64,000 bases of DNA from Cinnamomum chago. Taxonomy: Eukaryota; Streptophyta; Magnoliopsida; Laurales; Lauraceae. Location of the stretch: the NCBI GenBank assembly GCA_038049695.1, contig CP142451.1, positions 124,841,501 through 124,905,500 on the forward strand, given 5' to 3'. A program made the position numbers and the translations under genes. Shown piece by piece: positions 11,279 to 24,273 of this stretch (positions are counted from its first letter, which is position 1; every line of letters begins with the position of its first letter). The notes beneath the pieces are model-generated. The model was not told the origin of the DNA. It saw only the letters and a list, made by a program, of their open reading frames with translations, and searched no databases.

Positions 11279-11526
11279 AAAAAGAAAGAAGAAAGAAAAG
11301 AAAGAGTCATACCTGTTAGGGAGTGGGCTCCACCTGACGGGTATAATAAAAAGTAATTATGCTGCCTCGAGATTTTGGTAGGAATAGTAAGGCTGAAAAA
11401 GAATTAATATGGTATTAGAGCAGCGCTGCTAGGTATGAATTACTGAGTGTTGTTTTTCTTTTTTTGGGTAAAACTGAAGGGAAGTGTTGAGGTTAGCTTA
11501 AGAACTTAATAATACCTGACGTACTT

Positions 11527-14425
11527 TGTAAGATCCCGGTCCCACCTATAATATTTTTTATCATATTTTTATTAGATATTATTATTATTTTAATTAAATG
11601 TATTTTAGCTATTTAAGTGGGTAGGATTAAGTGGGGTACACGATAGATTAGAAGCTTGGATCGGTGAGTTGGGTTGATGGGTAGATGACCTGACCCATAG
11701 TTTTGACCCAATGACTTAAGCCCAATAATACTCTTTTAACCTAATCCCTCTTTTAATGAAACCACTTATCTCTCTTTGCAACTCCTCCCGTAACCCTTTC
11801 ATCTTCTTCCTCTTTCAACTTCCCAAGCCATACCGGATTTTGGATCCAGCCATCAGAATCAAGATCAGAGCATACCAGCATTTTTGGCTCAACCTTCTGA
11901 TCTCAGGTAACCCTCTCCTCAAATCATTAGGAGTAGATCTGTACTTTTAGGTTATCTTCATATTCTTTCCAATGCTAGGTTTTGGATAGGAATACCATAG
12001 ATCTGATCACCTGGGTATTTCTTTCTCATCTTTTATATCAGATTGGTATTAGGATTGTGTTTGAGCGTTGTGGGAATCTCGGATTGGATATTGGTGAGGA
12101 TCTGTGCTTTTTTCTTCAACCCCGGTAAAAGGCAAGTACTTAATTATAATCTGCGAATATAATACATGTGTTTCTCTTGATTCCATTGTGATGCATATAG
12201 AAACCCTTGATGCCTTTGGATAATTTTATTAGTTTCTGTAATGAGATCAAATATTGGGGATGATTGCACTGAATTCCTTAATTTTACTATCACTGTTGGT
12301 CACCGCCCACCCCCTATTGAATTTCAAAACCCTTTTATTCAATTCTGTGATTCTTGAGATTTGTGTATGGAGATGGTCAGATTACCATTAGGGAGTGCCT
12401 GATCTCGCAACATGCAACAGTTCCCAAACTCAAAACTGTGAGAAAATTGTATGCGTGTTTTGGACTGTGGGGCCCAGGTGGGCCATCTGATCGGAGATCC
12501 TGTCCATGGATCTACTTGTGGACCTTTGGGCGACCATACTAATGTGGGCTGATTATGGGCACGTGATCAGTGGAGCCCACAATGTTTACAACTGTGAGGC
12601 CGGCGAGGAACTCTCGTTTGTTGCAGGGTTGCGTTGATGAAGAAGGGGACAGGGGTCTGTGGTCTTGAGATACATGGAAAAGTGTGGGATTATGTGAGGG
12701 TATATGAGAGGCAACGATGTTGACATGTGGATAGATAAGAGAGAGAGAATGATGGTAATATGGGAGTGAGGTGAGTGGGATGGTACTGGTACAGCACACA
12801 ACTTATGTATTTTTTATACAGGGTACCATTGGTCATAAGTTTAAAAACGAAAAAGAAGGAAGCATGGATGACTCCTGTACATGTTGTTACAGGAGAAGCC
12901 TTTTGACTTTTAAGACCTTGGGCCATTAGTTATTGAATTTAAAAAGAGGATTATTAGTTTTAATGAATTTAAATTATACCCCTTTACTTATTTTATAAAG
13001 AATTGATTTGAGAGATATCTTAGGTGGGTCCTTAAGTTTTCTAAAATTATAGACTAAGATTATTTTTATTTGTAAATTAATATTAAATGAGATCTTAGTT
13101 TTTAATGTGTTTAAATTATGTTTTTATTAATTGAATCTTTGGACCGAGTAAATACCGTACGGGCAAACGGTATCTTACTAACATGGGGTTTAGTACTTTG
13201 CATGACCTCGGGCAAATCCTAATGAATTCAAGTTCAACCCATCTCTATTGGAAAACCCTTAAGTGGGTCTATGCACCATTGATGGAAAAAAAAAAGGGGG
13301 ATGCGTTGATCTTATATTTATTAGAGATTTCTATGGTTGTGGGGTACGAGACCTTATGTTTGACCTTAGGATCGATTCGTATTTATGTATTAACCTTCGC
13401 ATGCATTTCTATGTTGGTTTAGGATATGTACTCCTTTAGATGCATAACCTATTGTTTATTATGGACTATGAAGTGGCTTGGCAAATTTTGTAATGATTAT
13501 TTGATTATGATATGGGATGTGGAATGGCCAGCACTTTACTTTGACTTAGGATTCTTGTGTCGGAGCTTTATTATTCAGGTCTATTATGCTTATATATTTA
13601 TGTTTATGTGGGTCATTTTTGGACGACTGCAGCTCGATATATGGACGGTTGATCACCGATGTGACCGGATCACTTATAATCCGCTTTGAATGTGAACAGG
13701 TTATCCTGATTTGTTTTTAATTCGATCGGTTTATGACCACCGACGTTATGGACGGGCTCTCCCGATTTATTTAGGGCTGACCACCCAAAACGTGGACACT
13801 TGTCTTCGTGTGAATTATATTGCTCCTTTTGTTTTAGTTGGATTATGCTATACGTTCTTTCGTGTCAGTATTACTGTCACTACTTCTATATGATCATTCT
13901 CGTTTATATTCTTCTCGTTGTTGTATTAAATTTCGAATTATGATTATGTACTTGCTGTTTACGTTGTAATATTTGGTGCATAGGTACCGAGCCCTACTTT
14001 ACCCAGGAGACGGAGGAGGATCAAGCGTTTCAAACGTTTGAGCCAACTGATGAACCCGAGTGGGATGCCGGAGACGGTTTCGGAGCCGTCTGAACCTGCA
14101 TGAGAGTGAACGTCATCTTAGCAACTCTTTAGATGAACTTTCCTTAATAATAAACATTTCCTTAGTAATTGTTTTATTCATTCTGCAATTTTAACATTTA
14201 ATGTTTATTTGATTTTCGTGTTGGATCTTATTTATGATCATTGAATACCAATTGATTAAGCTTCCGTTGCATATAATGAAATATATTTGGACTCACCACA
14301 AGTTGAAATAAGAAATTTTTTGTGGGTCCACTTTTTGGAAGCTTGTGTTGTATTAAACACAGGAAAATTTGAATTTAATTTATTTTTCACGTTTTTCCCC
14401 AATTCTTATTTTGGGGGACGTGACA
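11527..14425. mobile_element. 2.9-kb solo LTR, probably Ty3/gypsy
   Basis: It starts TGTAAGATCCC and ends GGGGGACGTGACA, the TG...CA form of LTRs. It is flanked by a perfect 5-bp duplication TACTT (11522-11526 and 14426-14430). The paralogous copy at 20321-20325 keeps a single TACTT with no insert, an empty site that fixes both boundaries. Length and end sequences resemble the long LTRs of chromoviral (Tekay/Del-like) gypsy elements, but lineage is inferred from ends alone. There is no primer-binding site, polypurine tract or gag-pol, so the internal region was lost by LTR-LTR recombination. Small open frames inside are judged spurious. Confidence 0.85.
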
Positions 14426-15650
14426 TACTTCTTCCTCTTTACTCCTTCTACTTGCTCTTACACTCTTCTTTCCTCACTTCTCTCATTTCTCTTCTTCCCT
14501 CTCCTCTTCTCTTTCCCTTCCTCCCCGCCGGTGATGAAATGAAATGGGTTCGCCTCTTTCTTTTCCTTCAGTCCCACCCTATCTGAAGCAATTACACACA
14601 AAGAAAACATAAAAGCATGATCTTTTGAATTTCCTACGTTGAACTCATGTGATCTCGAGTGCTAAGGAGGACCCAGTGTCCCCTACGTGTGAGACACATG
14701 ACCAGCACCACCGCACCTTCCCCCGTGATTCACATTCATCCAGACACAGTACCTTGACTGGAATTATTTTAACTATTCCGAAAGTGACAAGGATAGATTG
14801 AAGAAGGCTTTGATTGGCATTTGGTACATGACCAAGTAATTGATAATAGCACAAAACTTAAGTGAAAATTGAAATAGATGGAAAATCGCAATACGGACAA
14901 TTGAACTTACGGACAGATGGAAAATGCTTTTAAGTTAATGCACAACACCACTTGTACCTTATACAATTGAACGTACAGACAGATGCAACACCACTTATAT
15001 CATGAGTTTTATTTATATTTTTAGTAATAAATAAATATTATATATATGAGGCGGGGTGGGTTACATTAACAACAACAAAACCCAAATCCACCCGTCAAAA
15101 GAAAATCAATAACAAAACCGCCCCTAATAGGAGTGGGGCGGGGAGGGTCCCATTTAAACCCGACCCATTGCGATCCCTAACTACTATAAAATATTTAGTG
15201 GGAGAGAGTAATCCTACATAAATCCATTTTTATCAATACAGGACCCATCTCATTAAACCTAAATCGATTACAATGACAATTAACACTTGTTCTTATAATT
15301 GGTTAAAATCGATCCAGTCCATGCACAACCCCATATTATTTTGATGAGAATTTTAAATACATTATTAGGCTTTATGTGCATGGGAGAATTTGCAAGAGAC
15401 AACTGGACATGAGATAAAACAATAATATGTTTATAAATAATGACATACTTATCTTTATTTAAGAAATTTAAGGGCAAAGTTGTTACTTTTATTAAAAAAA
15501 AAATCAACACAAATCTTTTGGTGGTTGCTTATTCTCATTATGATTAGTGATTTTGGGGACATTGAAGGTATTAAAATGAAAAGGCAATGGGGTATATGCA
15601 AATATTGAAACAACAAAACCTATTTACAAATTCTATAAACCTTAGGACAG

Positions 15651-15684
15651 TATATATATATATATATATAAATATATATATATA
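15651..15684. repeat. (TA)n microsatellite
   Basis: An interrupted TA run. The paralogous site in copy C (about 21447) has only GTATATATAAAAAAAA, so the array expanded after the duplication. Confidence 0.8.
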
Positions 15685-15905
15685 AAACAATCGTTTTATA
15701 TTTGATGGATGATATCCTCCAACTCAAAAAGAAGATTTTGATTGTTTTCTCTGCCAGATTTTGATTGTTTTCTCTTCCTCCATATGTGAAAAGTTTTCTC
15801 CTACATGGAATGCCATCAGTACCATCCCCAATGGCGGGACCCCTAAATTTCATGGGTCACGCCGTGACGAAGTGGGTGTGCGTAAATCTATGAACGCTCT
15901 GTTTT

Positions 15906-16399
15906 TCTATGTTGATCAATCATAATTTTTATAAAATTATGAGCTTTCCTAAACTTTTAGTGCTTTATATGGTAAATTTTATCCTTACTCTATACCACGT
16001 ATTTATCAAATTTCATGCAGCTAGCCCTTAAATCATCATAGATGTGAGTCTTTTTATTATTATTATAAAATAGGTTGGCCCACTGTGTGGGAACTTACAA
16101 GTGGGCCCCAAGATATGAAAAACTGATGGGTTTCTCGCTTCGGAAAAACTGGGAAAGGAACCTTTTTTTTAGTAGCTACTAGAAAGGAAAGGAACTTCTA
16201 GCATTTTTACAGCAATTGATGTGGAAAAAGAAGAGAGTAGGTGGCGAGTCTCTATCTGGACTCTGGAGTCGCTGCTTTGATGACGAGAAGAGGGCCCTTG
16301 GTGTCAGGAACACACATGGACTGCTCCTTAGCAGTGGAAGCACCATCACTCAACCCAAGTCCATGATGGAGACTCTTTACCAAACCTTAGGTTGTCAAA
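15906..16399. other. Intergenic
   Basis: Sequence between the end of segmental duplication copy B and the truncated copia element. A plus-strand frame at 16216-16413 (65 codons) has no recognisable motif. Confidence 0.4.
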
Positions 16400-16951
16400 T
16401 AATTGAGAACTAGAGATTACATGTTAATTTACGGCAATGATAAGTTGATTCCAGTTGGATACACAAATTCTGACTTCATGTCAGATACGGATTCCAGGAA
16501 ATCCACCTCTAGATGTGTGTTTATGCTTGGCAGCAGAGCTATCAGCTAGAGAAATACAAAACATGAATGTACCACTGATTCCACCTCGGAGGCTGAATAC
16601 GTAGCGGCTTGTGAAGCGGCTAAGAAAACAGTATGGCTCAAAAGATTTCTTATGGAACTTGGAGTGGTACATTTGGCGTGACAGCCGCTCACAGTTCACT
16701 ATGACTGCAGCGGGGCAGTCGCACAATCCAATGAACCAAGAAACCATAAAAGTCAAAAGCACGTACAAAGAAAATATCATCCAGTCAAAGAGATCATGCA
16801 GAGAGCTAACATAGCTATCACCAAAATAGCATCTACGGATAATCTTGCAGAGCCCTTTACTAAGCCTTTGACTACTAAAGTCTTTGAGCGGCATGTAGAT
16901 GGGATGGGCATGAGATGCAACCCTGACTAGCATTGAGTCCAAGTGGGAGAT
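16400..16951 (+). pseudogene. Ty1/copia pol 3' end (RNase H), truncated and broken
   Basis: The plus strand reads, in one main frame, RTRDYMLIYGNDKLIPVGYT, then DFMSDTDSRKSTSRCVFML, the active-site region STSEAEYVAACEAAKKTVWL, then HYDCSGAVAQSNEP and the terminal DNLAEPFTKPLTTKVFERH. This is the C-terminal RNase H of copia polyproteins. Several stops and small shifts break it. Everything upstream (gag, protease, integrase, reverse transcriptase) is missing. It is followed by a polypurine tract (AAGTGGGAGA, 16941-16950) and the 3' LTR. Confidence 0.9.
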
Positions 16952-18522
16952 TGTTAAATTGTATGACCTCAATCCAGTGGATAATACGGATAAATTGATT
17001 TATTTCATTAATTAATTTATACTTTCATGTTCTATTCATGAGATAAATGGCATTTTATTCTATATTTGCACATGACTAATACAAAATGACATGATGGTTT
17101 ATGAGATGAACCGGAGCTTATAAGTATATTAGATGTGATCCATGTGTTTAGATGAGATCCACATACAGAAGACATAGATCACAAATCTTATACTTAAATT
17201 GATTCACAACCAGTGATGAGATTGGGCATTTCGTCTAATAAGGTTGCAGCACTATGATCACTATGAGATAGTATGATATATCTCGATCATCAGAGTATAA
17301 GACTTTGGATCATTGTGCCGGTACATTGGATGTACTGAAGGACCATGAGTAGCACCGTGTACAAATCTATCTTTTGATTAAATAACTGCTCTCATAATTC
17401 CCAAGCAATAGGCTCTTAATCCTGAGAGACTAATGGACTCAACTTTCTACTATACATTTATTTTGAATCATCAATGAGTGAGGCTAATTGTAGGTCAACA
17501 CCTCGATGTCTTGGATACGTGGTAGTGGGGCTGTAGGAACATATAATTCTAAAGATGGAATCTATCCTCATTAATATCCCATTGTGCCAATTAATGGATT
17601 TTATTATTAGTGAGTGTGCACCCATCTCAATTAAAAGCTAATTGGATGGTACTGATGACTCTTGTGATTAATTGGGTCACAAGGATAATAAGAGATAGAT
17701 CTATTTTGGTTGGACAGATTAATTCCAATAGATCCATGGATATATTTCATGGAGGGGCCTACTTGTAGCAATTGGGAGGTTTAGGTTCTCCTTGTAATTA
17801 TTCCTAAGACTGGAGTGCAATTGCATTTAATTAGTAGACTTATTTGCACTTAACTGTGGGTCCGGAGTTCACATGAGATGTGGGATCCAGATTCCTAGTT
17901 GGCGCCGGATTCTAAGAAATCCCTAGTGGTCTCCATGCTAGCCCTAATAAGAGAAGGTTACTAATCTCATTAGAACTCCTAAGGAAAGGAGGAGTGGGAT
18001 ACTTACTAAGAATAGAAGTGAGACTTCTAATCTTGGTCTAAGAGGAGGTATGCCAAAAACTATAAATAAGATGTGAGGGTTAGAGATCTCTACACAATAA
18101 TTATCTCTCAAGTTCCTCTTTCTCTCTTTTCCTTCTCTCTCTCTCCTCTGGTTTCCTACTAGAGATCTAAGGTCTTCTTCTACTTGGAGATCCCACCATT
18201 TTCCTTTAGAAGTTCTCTAAGAGGGTTATGGCGTGAAAGAACAAAAAGGCAAGGGATATTAAAGGTTTTCGTAGAGATCAAATTCTCGATTAGAGCACAA
18301 CCAAGCTCCAAAGGTATAGATCTATTATCTATTTGAATTAGTAGATCTAGTTATGCTTCTTGTTTATTTATCTATCTTCTTGATGGATGTTTGATCTTAA
18401 TGCATGAGATTAAGGTTTTAGATCTTGGGCTTGGGTTCTTGGCCTGATGGATATTTGATCCCTGCATCAAGTGGGTCAAAAAGTTTTTTATATCCATCCA
18501 CGAGGCCCACCTACTTCCAACA
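16952..18522 (+). mobile_element. 3' LTR of the truncated Ty1/copia element
   Basis: It begins TGTTAAATTG directly after the polypurine tract and ends CTACTTCCAACA at 18522, giving TGTT...AACA terminal inverted repeats. The length is 1571 bp. The following GTATA (18523-18527) would be the right target duplication; the left partner is lost with the 5' half of the element. It contains a TATA box and a CT-rich leader near 18061-18150. Confidence 0.8.
18061..18068 (+). promoter_or_regulatory. TATA box of the copia LTR
   Basis: TATAAATA lies 1.1 kb into the LTR, about 30 bp before CTCTACACAATAATT, a plausible start site, and a CT-rich leader. Placement is typical of copia LTRs at the U3/R boundary. 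Confidence 0.55.
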
Positions 18523-19379
18523 GTATACTCCCAAAACATACAATAACATACCTTTTACTACATCATCTTCGTTTTAGACTTTTGATTTCTTATTTTTAAT
18601 TAATATCAACCATCCAAGCACATCCAAAGTAACTTGCTACTCATTTTATTTCAACCCTCAACCCACTTCTCTTTTAAGTTTATGCATGATGTGAGACTTA
18701 AACCAAATTAATATGAACATTTGCCGCCCCCCCCCGCCCCCCCCCAAAATAAAAAAAAATTGCTTAAAAAAGAAAAAACCCATATCAAAGTACTTTAAAA
18801 CCACTATGTGATAAGTAAAGTGGGCCTGACCTATTAAAAGATTTTTGACAAAAGATTGCCCATTGATAGACATAAGAATTCTGAATTTTGGGCAGAGTTA
18901 TTCTTAAATGATTAGGATACGGAAGCAACCCAACCAAGCCCTCTGTTACATCTTCTTCATATTACTTTTGCTGCCAGCTAGTGCAAGTCTGGCAGCAGCT
19001 GTTTGCACAAGACAGAGAGTTTTCACGCCCAGTTTGTTTAGAACACTCAAGTGGGCGTTTCAGTTTTTACAATATCCATAAAATTTAATCATGATCAGGG
19101 ACCAATAAGTTAAACCACAAGTGCTGACCAAGATTAACGGTTCAGATTTTCCATTTGGGCTCTCAAAAATTACTGAAAAAAATTTGAATTACATAATCTC
19201 AGCGTTTTTTTCTCAGATTACTTCAAATCCGTGAGGATCTAAGGGCTGATGCTTCATATGTAAGTAAGCCTTATGCTCCAAACATGATAAATGGTGCAGA
19301 TCAGGCCTTTGATAAGCTGTAAAGCACAGAGACAAGATCTTCTCTATGAATACAAAGAGAAGGGTTAAGGAATACCTCA
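18523..19379. other. Intergenic, with a C-rich tract
   Basis: An interrupted C-run at about 18724-18745 is followed by an A-run. No gene or repeat was otherwise recognised. Confidence 0.45.
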
Positions 19380-19560
19380 ATCATGATCTTCTTTGATCAA
19401 CCTCTTTCTTCACTGCAAACAGCAAGCTGATTCCATCTTTGACTATGGAATACAACTCTTCTACAACAATTGATCACACAAGTGCATCTGTTGCCATGCT
19501 ATCTTTCTTTAGTGTGCACAGAAGATCTTTGTGTGCAAAGCTGCTTCACTTAGTCCTGAG
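19380..19560 (-). pseudogene. CNL CC-domain remnant, copy C
   Basis: The sequence aligns with 2960-3110 of the CC-domain fragment: AGTGCATCTGT(TGC)CATGCTATCTTTCTT and CTTAGTCCTGAGTTACA match AGTGCATCTGTCATGCTATCTTTCTT and CTTGGTCCTGAGTTACA. Frame is lost. It is the 5' part of a CC-NB-LRR gene on the minus strand, leading straight into the shared 5' flank. Confidence 0.65.
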
Positions 19561-21665
19561 TTACATAGGTATAGCAACATTAAGATATTGAAAATCTTTC
19601 TTGGATTGTTGGGAAAGAATTAAGTAGGAGAACAACATTGTGTAAAGGCGATTGACCTTACATGTTGTACTAAACTAAAGCAGATGGGTGTCCTCACTCA
19701 TTATGTTTAAGGATTCTTAAGATATCTACTTGATTAATTAGAAAAAAAACCACCTATAATAATATGTTTAAGCTTTTTCTTATTTTGGTCCGAGCAGGAA
19801 TGGACAAGTGGTCAAAAATACGAAATACCATCAGTAGTTTGGAATACCCAATTATAAATGCTCATTTTTTAATTAAACTTTAACATTGTACTATCAATCC
19901 AGGCTAATTGGGACATACAGGCAAAATGAGATTAATTTGATTTAAAATATCAGAGATAATTTTAGTGCATATAATTTTCGAATTGAATCGTTAAAATATT
20001 GCTAATTAATTGTCGGTCGTATGACCATACTTTCAAAATATCGCCATTATCCCGATACGCATCATTGCATAGAAAAAAAAACAAGAAAAAGAAAAGAAAA
20101 GAAAGAGTCACACCTGTTGAGGAGTGGAATCCACCCGAGGGGATTAATAAAAAGTAATTATGCTGCCTCGAGATTTTGGTTGGAATGGTATGGCTGGAAA
20201 AAATTAATATGGTATTAGAGCAGTGCTGCTAGGTTTGGTTTACTGAGGGAGAGTGTTTATTTTTTTGGTAAAACTGGGGGAGTGTTGAGGTTAGATTAAG
20301 AAACTTAATAATACCAGACGTACTTCTTCCTCTTTAATTATTCTACTTGCTCTTACACGTATTCTTCTTTCTTTCACTTCTCTCATTTCTCTTCTTCTGT
20401 TCTTCCCTTTCCTCCTCTTTCCCTTCCTCCCCGGTGATGAAATGAAATGGGTTCACCTCTTTCTTTCCCTTCAGTCCCGCCCTATCTGAAGCAATTACAC
20501 GAGGAAAACATAAAAGCAAGATCCTTTGAATTTCCTACGTTGAATTCACGTGATCTCGAGTGCTAAGGAGGACCCAGTGTCCCCAACGTGTGACCAGCAT
20601 TGCAGGCACCACCGCACCGTGATTCACATTCATACAGACACAATACCTTGACTGGAATTATTTTAACACAAGGACAGAGTGGGGAAGTATTTGAATAACA
20701 TTTGACACATGACCATGTAATTGATATTAGCATAAAACTCAAGTGAAAATTGAAACAAATGGAAAATCGAAACACGGACAATTGAACATACAGCCAGATG
20801 GAAAATGCTTTTAAGTTAATGCCCAGTACCACTTGTGAGTTGTGAGGCGCGGTGGGTTACATCAGCAACAAAATCCAAATCCACCCGTCCAAAGAAAATC
20901 AATAACAAACCCGTCCCTCATAGGAGTGGGGCAGGGAGGGCGGGTCCCATTTAAACCCGGACCGTTGCGATCCCTAACTACGATAAAATATTTAGTGGGA
21001 CAGAGTAACCCTACATAAATTCATTTTTATCAATACATGGCCCATTTCATTAAATTTAAATCGATCACAATGACAATTAACATTTGTTCTTATAATTGGT
21101 TAAAATTGACTCAGTCCATGCAGAAGCCCTTATTAGTTTGATGAGAGTTTTAAATAGATTAGTAGGCTTTATGTGCAGGGGAGAATTTGCGAGAGACAAC
21201 TGGGACGTGAGATAAAATAATGATATGTTTATAAATAATGACATACTTATCTTTGTTTAAGAAATTTAAGGGCAGAGTTGTCATTTTTATTTTTTTTAAA
21301 TCAACACAAATCTTTTGGTGGTTGCTTATTATTGTTATGAGTAGTGATTTTGGGGATATGGATGATATTAAAATAAAAAAGCAGGCGGTATATGCAAATA
21401 TTGAAACCTCAAAGCCTATTTACAAATTCTATAAATCTTAGGGCGGTATATATAAAAAAAAGGCTCAATCCTTTTATATTTGATGGATGATATCCTCCAA
21501 CTCAAGAAAGAAAGATTTTGATTGTTTTCTCTTCCTCCTTATGTGAAAAGTTTTCTCCTGCATTGAATACCATTTGTACCATCCTCAAAGGTGGGACCCC
21601 CGAATTTTATGGGCCCCGCCGTGACGAAGTGGGTCTGCGTATATCATTGAACGCTCTGTTTGGAT
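19545..21665. repeat. Segmental duplication copy C (empty-site copy)
   Basis: Collinear with 10705-15905 but lacking the 2.9-kb LTR: it reads CCAGACG-TACTT-CTTCCTC at about 20315-20332. It also lacks the TA expansion. The left edge joins the CC-domain remnant and the right edge ends at AACGCTCTGTTT. No intact coding sequence is present. Confidence 0.85.
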
Positions 21666-21959
21666 ATAGAGAAAAGGTTGAGAAATCACGTGGACTTGTT
21701 TGGCTTAATTGGGATTACTATTGAATGATTAAAGGTGGGGATTCAACACAGGCCGATCAAATAACCTTTCTTTGAAACAAAATGATTTCCCGCTTACCAT
21801 TGTCGTGATTACGTCTTTCGAAATGGGAATTCCTTCTTTCTGCTAAGCCCTCCACTTTATACAAACCACCAAAAGTACTGGTTTTTTGGCCTCTTTTTTT
21901 TTTTCTTCTTACCAGCAGGGTGGGTCACTGATAATATAAAATATTACTGTTTTTAAATA
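21666..21959. other. Intergenic
   Basis: No gene is seen. It ends at the A that flanks the first Helitron terminus. Confidence 0.4.
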
Positions 21960-22260
21960 CTAGTGAGAGGTACATGCGTTGCACGTAGTTGTTAGTGAGA
22001 GGCTCAGTGTCATAGTGACATTTAGCGTCATAAAAAAAGATTAAACATATAGTGCCTAGTTCTTATGCCCTGAATTCATAAATGCATAAAAAAATAGAGT
22101 ATGCAGAACATCAAACATGATTGATCAATATAATCTTCAACAAATATCTGACATCAAAATTTTAAGAAGTGTAAGAGTATGAACAGAACTTACAAACAAT
22201 AAAATGAAAACAAAACCTGTTGAAATCATAAAATATATGTCATCTACTTAGTTTTGCAGC
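21960..22260 (-). mobile_element. Helitron 3' terminus, element 1
   Basis: On the minus strand the sequence ends with a short hairpin (TACGTGC, loop AAC, GCATGTA; one G-T pair), then CCTCTCA and CTAG, followed by T. A hairpin a few bases before a terminal CTRR, with T as the next host base, is the Helitron 3' signature. The next ~280 bp (subterminal) are homologous to 26604-26960. The element extends rightwards; its 5' TC end was not found, so the extent is unknown. No RepHel protein is seen, so it is probably non-autonomous. Confidence 0.65.
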
Positions 22261-24273
22261 TCAAAAAAGACAAATAATTGTTTTATAAGAAAAAGGAGAA
22301 CTTGTAACTCAAACTACAATGAAGCATGTAGATTATAAAAGAATCTCGGTTAGTAGAACCATTTAACAAAATCCAAATAAAAAACCACGAAAACAGAATA
22401 TAAAAATCCAAACGGGAAACCTAAAATAAAACCCAAAATCCAAAAAAAAAACCTAGATAGAATAATGAAAAAGGATTCTATAATTTTACAAAAACAATGA
22501 AAAATAACCAGAAAAGAGACTTGATTGTAGAGAATTGTAGAAGATTCATAAATTGATTAATAAGTTAACTATGGAAATTCAATCGAAGGGAGATGGAAAT
22601 GAATATGAAAACATCATCGTAATAATTAAAACCATAGGAAAGTGAAGCTCTCCTCTGCACCTCCACCTTTTATTTTTCACCCCACTCTTAAATAATGTTT
22701 TTGTGGAGCTCATTTGACCATGAATTCCTGTGCATTCATGGACATTCTATATAAATGAGCATGCCCTAGATCATTGTGGTTGTGATATCGCTTGTTCTAG
22801 TGTTTGATCCATTCATCAAAGGAATTTCACTTCTCCATCACCATTCATTTCAAAATACAACCCAACCTTCAATGAAAAAAAAATCATAGAAATGCAATTC
22901 ATACCCGAGATGAAGAATCTGAGAAATCCTTCAGTCCCTCCGATTTAGACATGGGTTTGATGAAGAATCTGAGGGGAAAAAAAAGAAAGAGATTGTTATG
23001 ATAATACAATCCAAAAGGTACTACTTTACCGTAATCTAATAGGAGTAAAATGTTTCAGCCCTATAGAGAGAACACCGGGAGTCAAATATGGAAATGGTTG
23101 AAAACAAGACCAAAGAACTAAGGATTCATGAATCGAAATAGCATATAAAAATAAATCTTATTGATCATCAGAGATACTGGTTAACTAAATTCCTGCATTT
23201 AAAAAAAAATCTACAAATGGGTTTTAAACAAGGGATATAGGCTCTTTTTTGTAATAGAAAAAAAAAACCAAAAATACAGAAATGACAGAACTTTATATGA
23301 TAATTTGAGAAAACTGGGATGTGTTTCATTGAGGTATCCTGCAATATTTATATTACCAAGAGATATAAAAAGGAAAGAAACACATTTAAAATAATCTCTT
23401 CATGATTATATCTAATTAGTTCGGCTGTGATTGGGTTGTTATATCCAAAATATGATATACTTATGTCCTAATTATAACAAAAATCATTTTCAAAATATTG
23501 TTCTCCATTGAAGATTTAATAAACCTTTCCAAGCTCAAAGTTGGCGAAGAATTTGGTTGCTGCCCTATTAAACATTGTTGCTTGGATCTGTTTTTCCTGT
23601 ATCTAAGGATGCAATTATTTAATCATTCAACCTCGAATATGTTTAGTGACTTAGTCAGCATGTCCATCATAAGCATCAACTGTTGTCAAACCTATTAACT
23701 AAAGTTACTAAACATAATATACGTCTTTGTTGGTAGATAACAGAGATTATCTTTTTAACATTCACCTAGCAATGAACTATGTTTTTCTAAGAAGCTACAT
23801 TTTTCATGGATGCCCAAGGCTCTTCCCACACTAACTGCTGCCATATATTTTGCTCACAATGCTACTACTCTGGAGTGTCGGCAGCCATTTGATTCGAAGT
23901 ATTATAAAGTCTGGTGAAACCATCGACAATATTGTATGCATCAAAACCCACATGACCATCACCCCTCCATCATCATTACCAACTCCTCCCCACAATCTTA
24001 GCCACAAAACAAACACCACCAATGCTGTTCCAAATGAGAAGGCAGAACTACAACTCATTTGGGGTTGACTTTCTACAAATATTGGAAGATTACACTATCT
24101 GGCTTAGAGATTAGTACAAGCACAACTTACAATAATAACTTTAGTAGCATTTCATCAAACAATTGGTGTTCATGCTAATTAAGAACAAAAAAAAAAAAAA
24201 AAAAAACACATCAATCAAAAACCAAACTCCACGCTTGAACCAACTATACAAGCAACTTTTGGTAGAGACTTAC
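22261..24273. other. Presumed Helitron 1 interior, no assigned gene
   Basis: A/T-rich. A minus-strand exon-like block at 24131-24174 has a T-rich acceptor (TTAATTAG) and a donor GTAAGT, but its peptide (HEHQLFDEMLLK) does not resemble the expected STT3 continuation. A plus-strand stretch near 23800-23920 reads TAAIYFAHNATTLECRQPF and is not recognised. An A-run lies at about 24187-24206. Confidence 0.35.

Larger units (their letters stand above)
10705..15905. repeat. Segmental duplication copy B (CNL 5' flank plus downstream DNA)
   Basis: About 2.3 kb of this interval (10705-11526 plus 14426-15905) aligns collinearly with 19545-21665. Landmarks include GGTATTAGAGCAG (11411/20212), GGTGATGAAATGAAATGGG (14531/20435), ATAAAATATTTAGTGGGA, and GCCGTGACGAAGTGGGT near the right end (15860/21619). 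Both end at AACGCTCTGTTT. The only large difference is the solo LTR at 11527-14425. The left edge is the degraded CC-domain/5' flank of a CNL gene on the minus strand (compare 3042-3560). Divergence is moderate with many small indels, so the duplication is not recent. Confidence 0.85.

Noticed and set aside
11400-11430. GGTATTAGAGCAG (also near 20212) resembles a copia primer-binding site
   Set aside because: No matching LTR end precedes it and it belongs to the segmentally duplicated block; not enough to call an element.
11527-14425. Several 60-100-codon open frames (for example 13183-13422, 13426-13689, 14287-14586)
   Set aside because: They lie inside the solo LTR, have no motifs and show the biased composition of non-coding LTR DNA.
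16481-16972. 163-codon minus-strand open frame
   Set aside because: It is the shadow of the plus-strand copia RNase H sequence.
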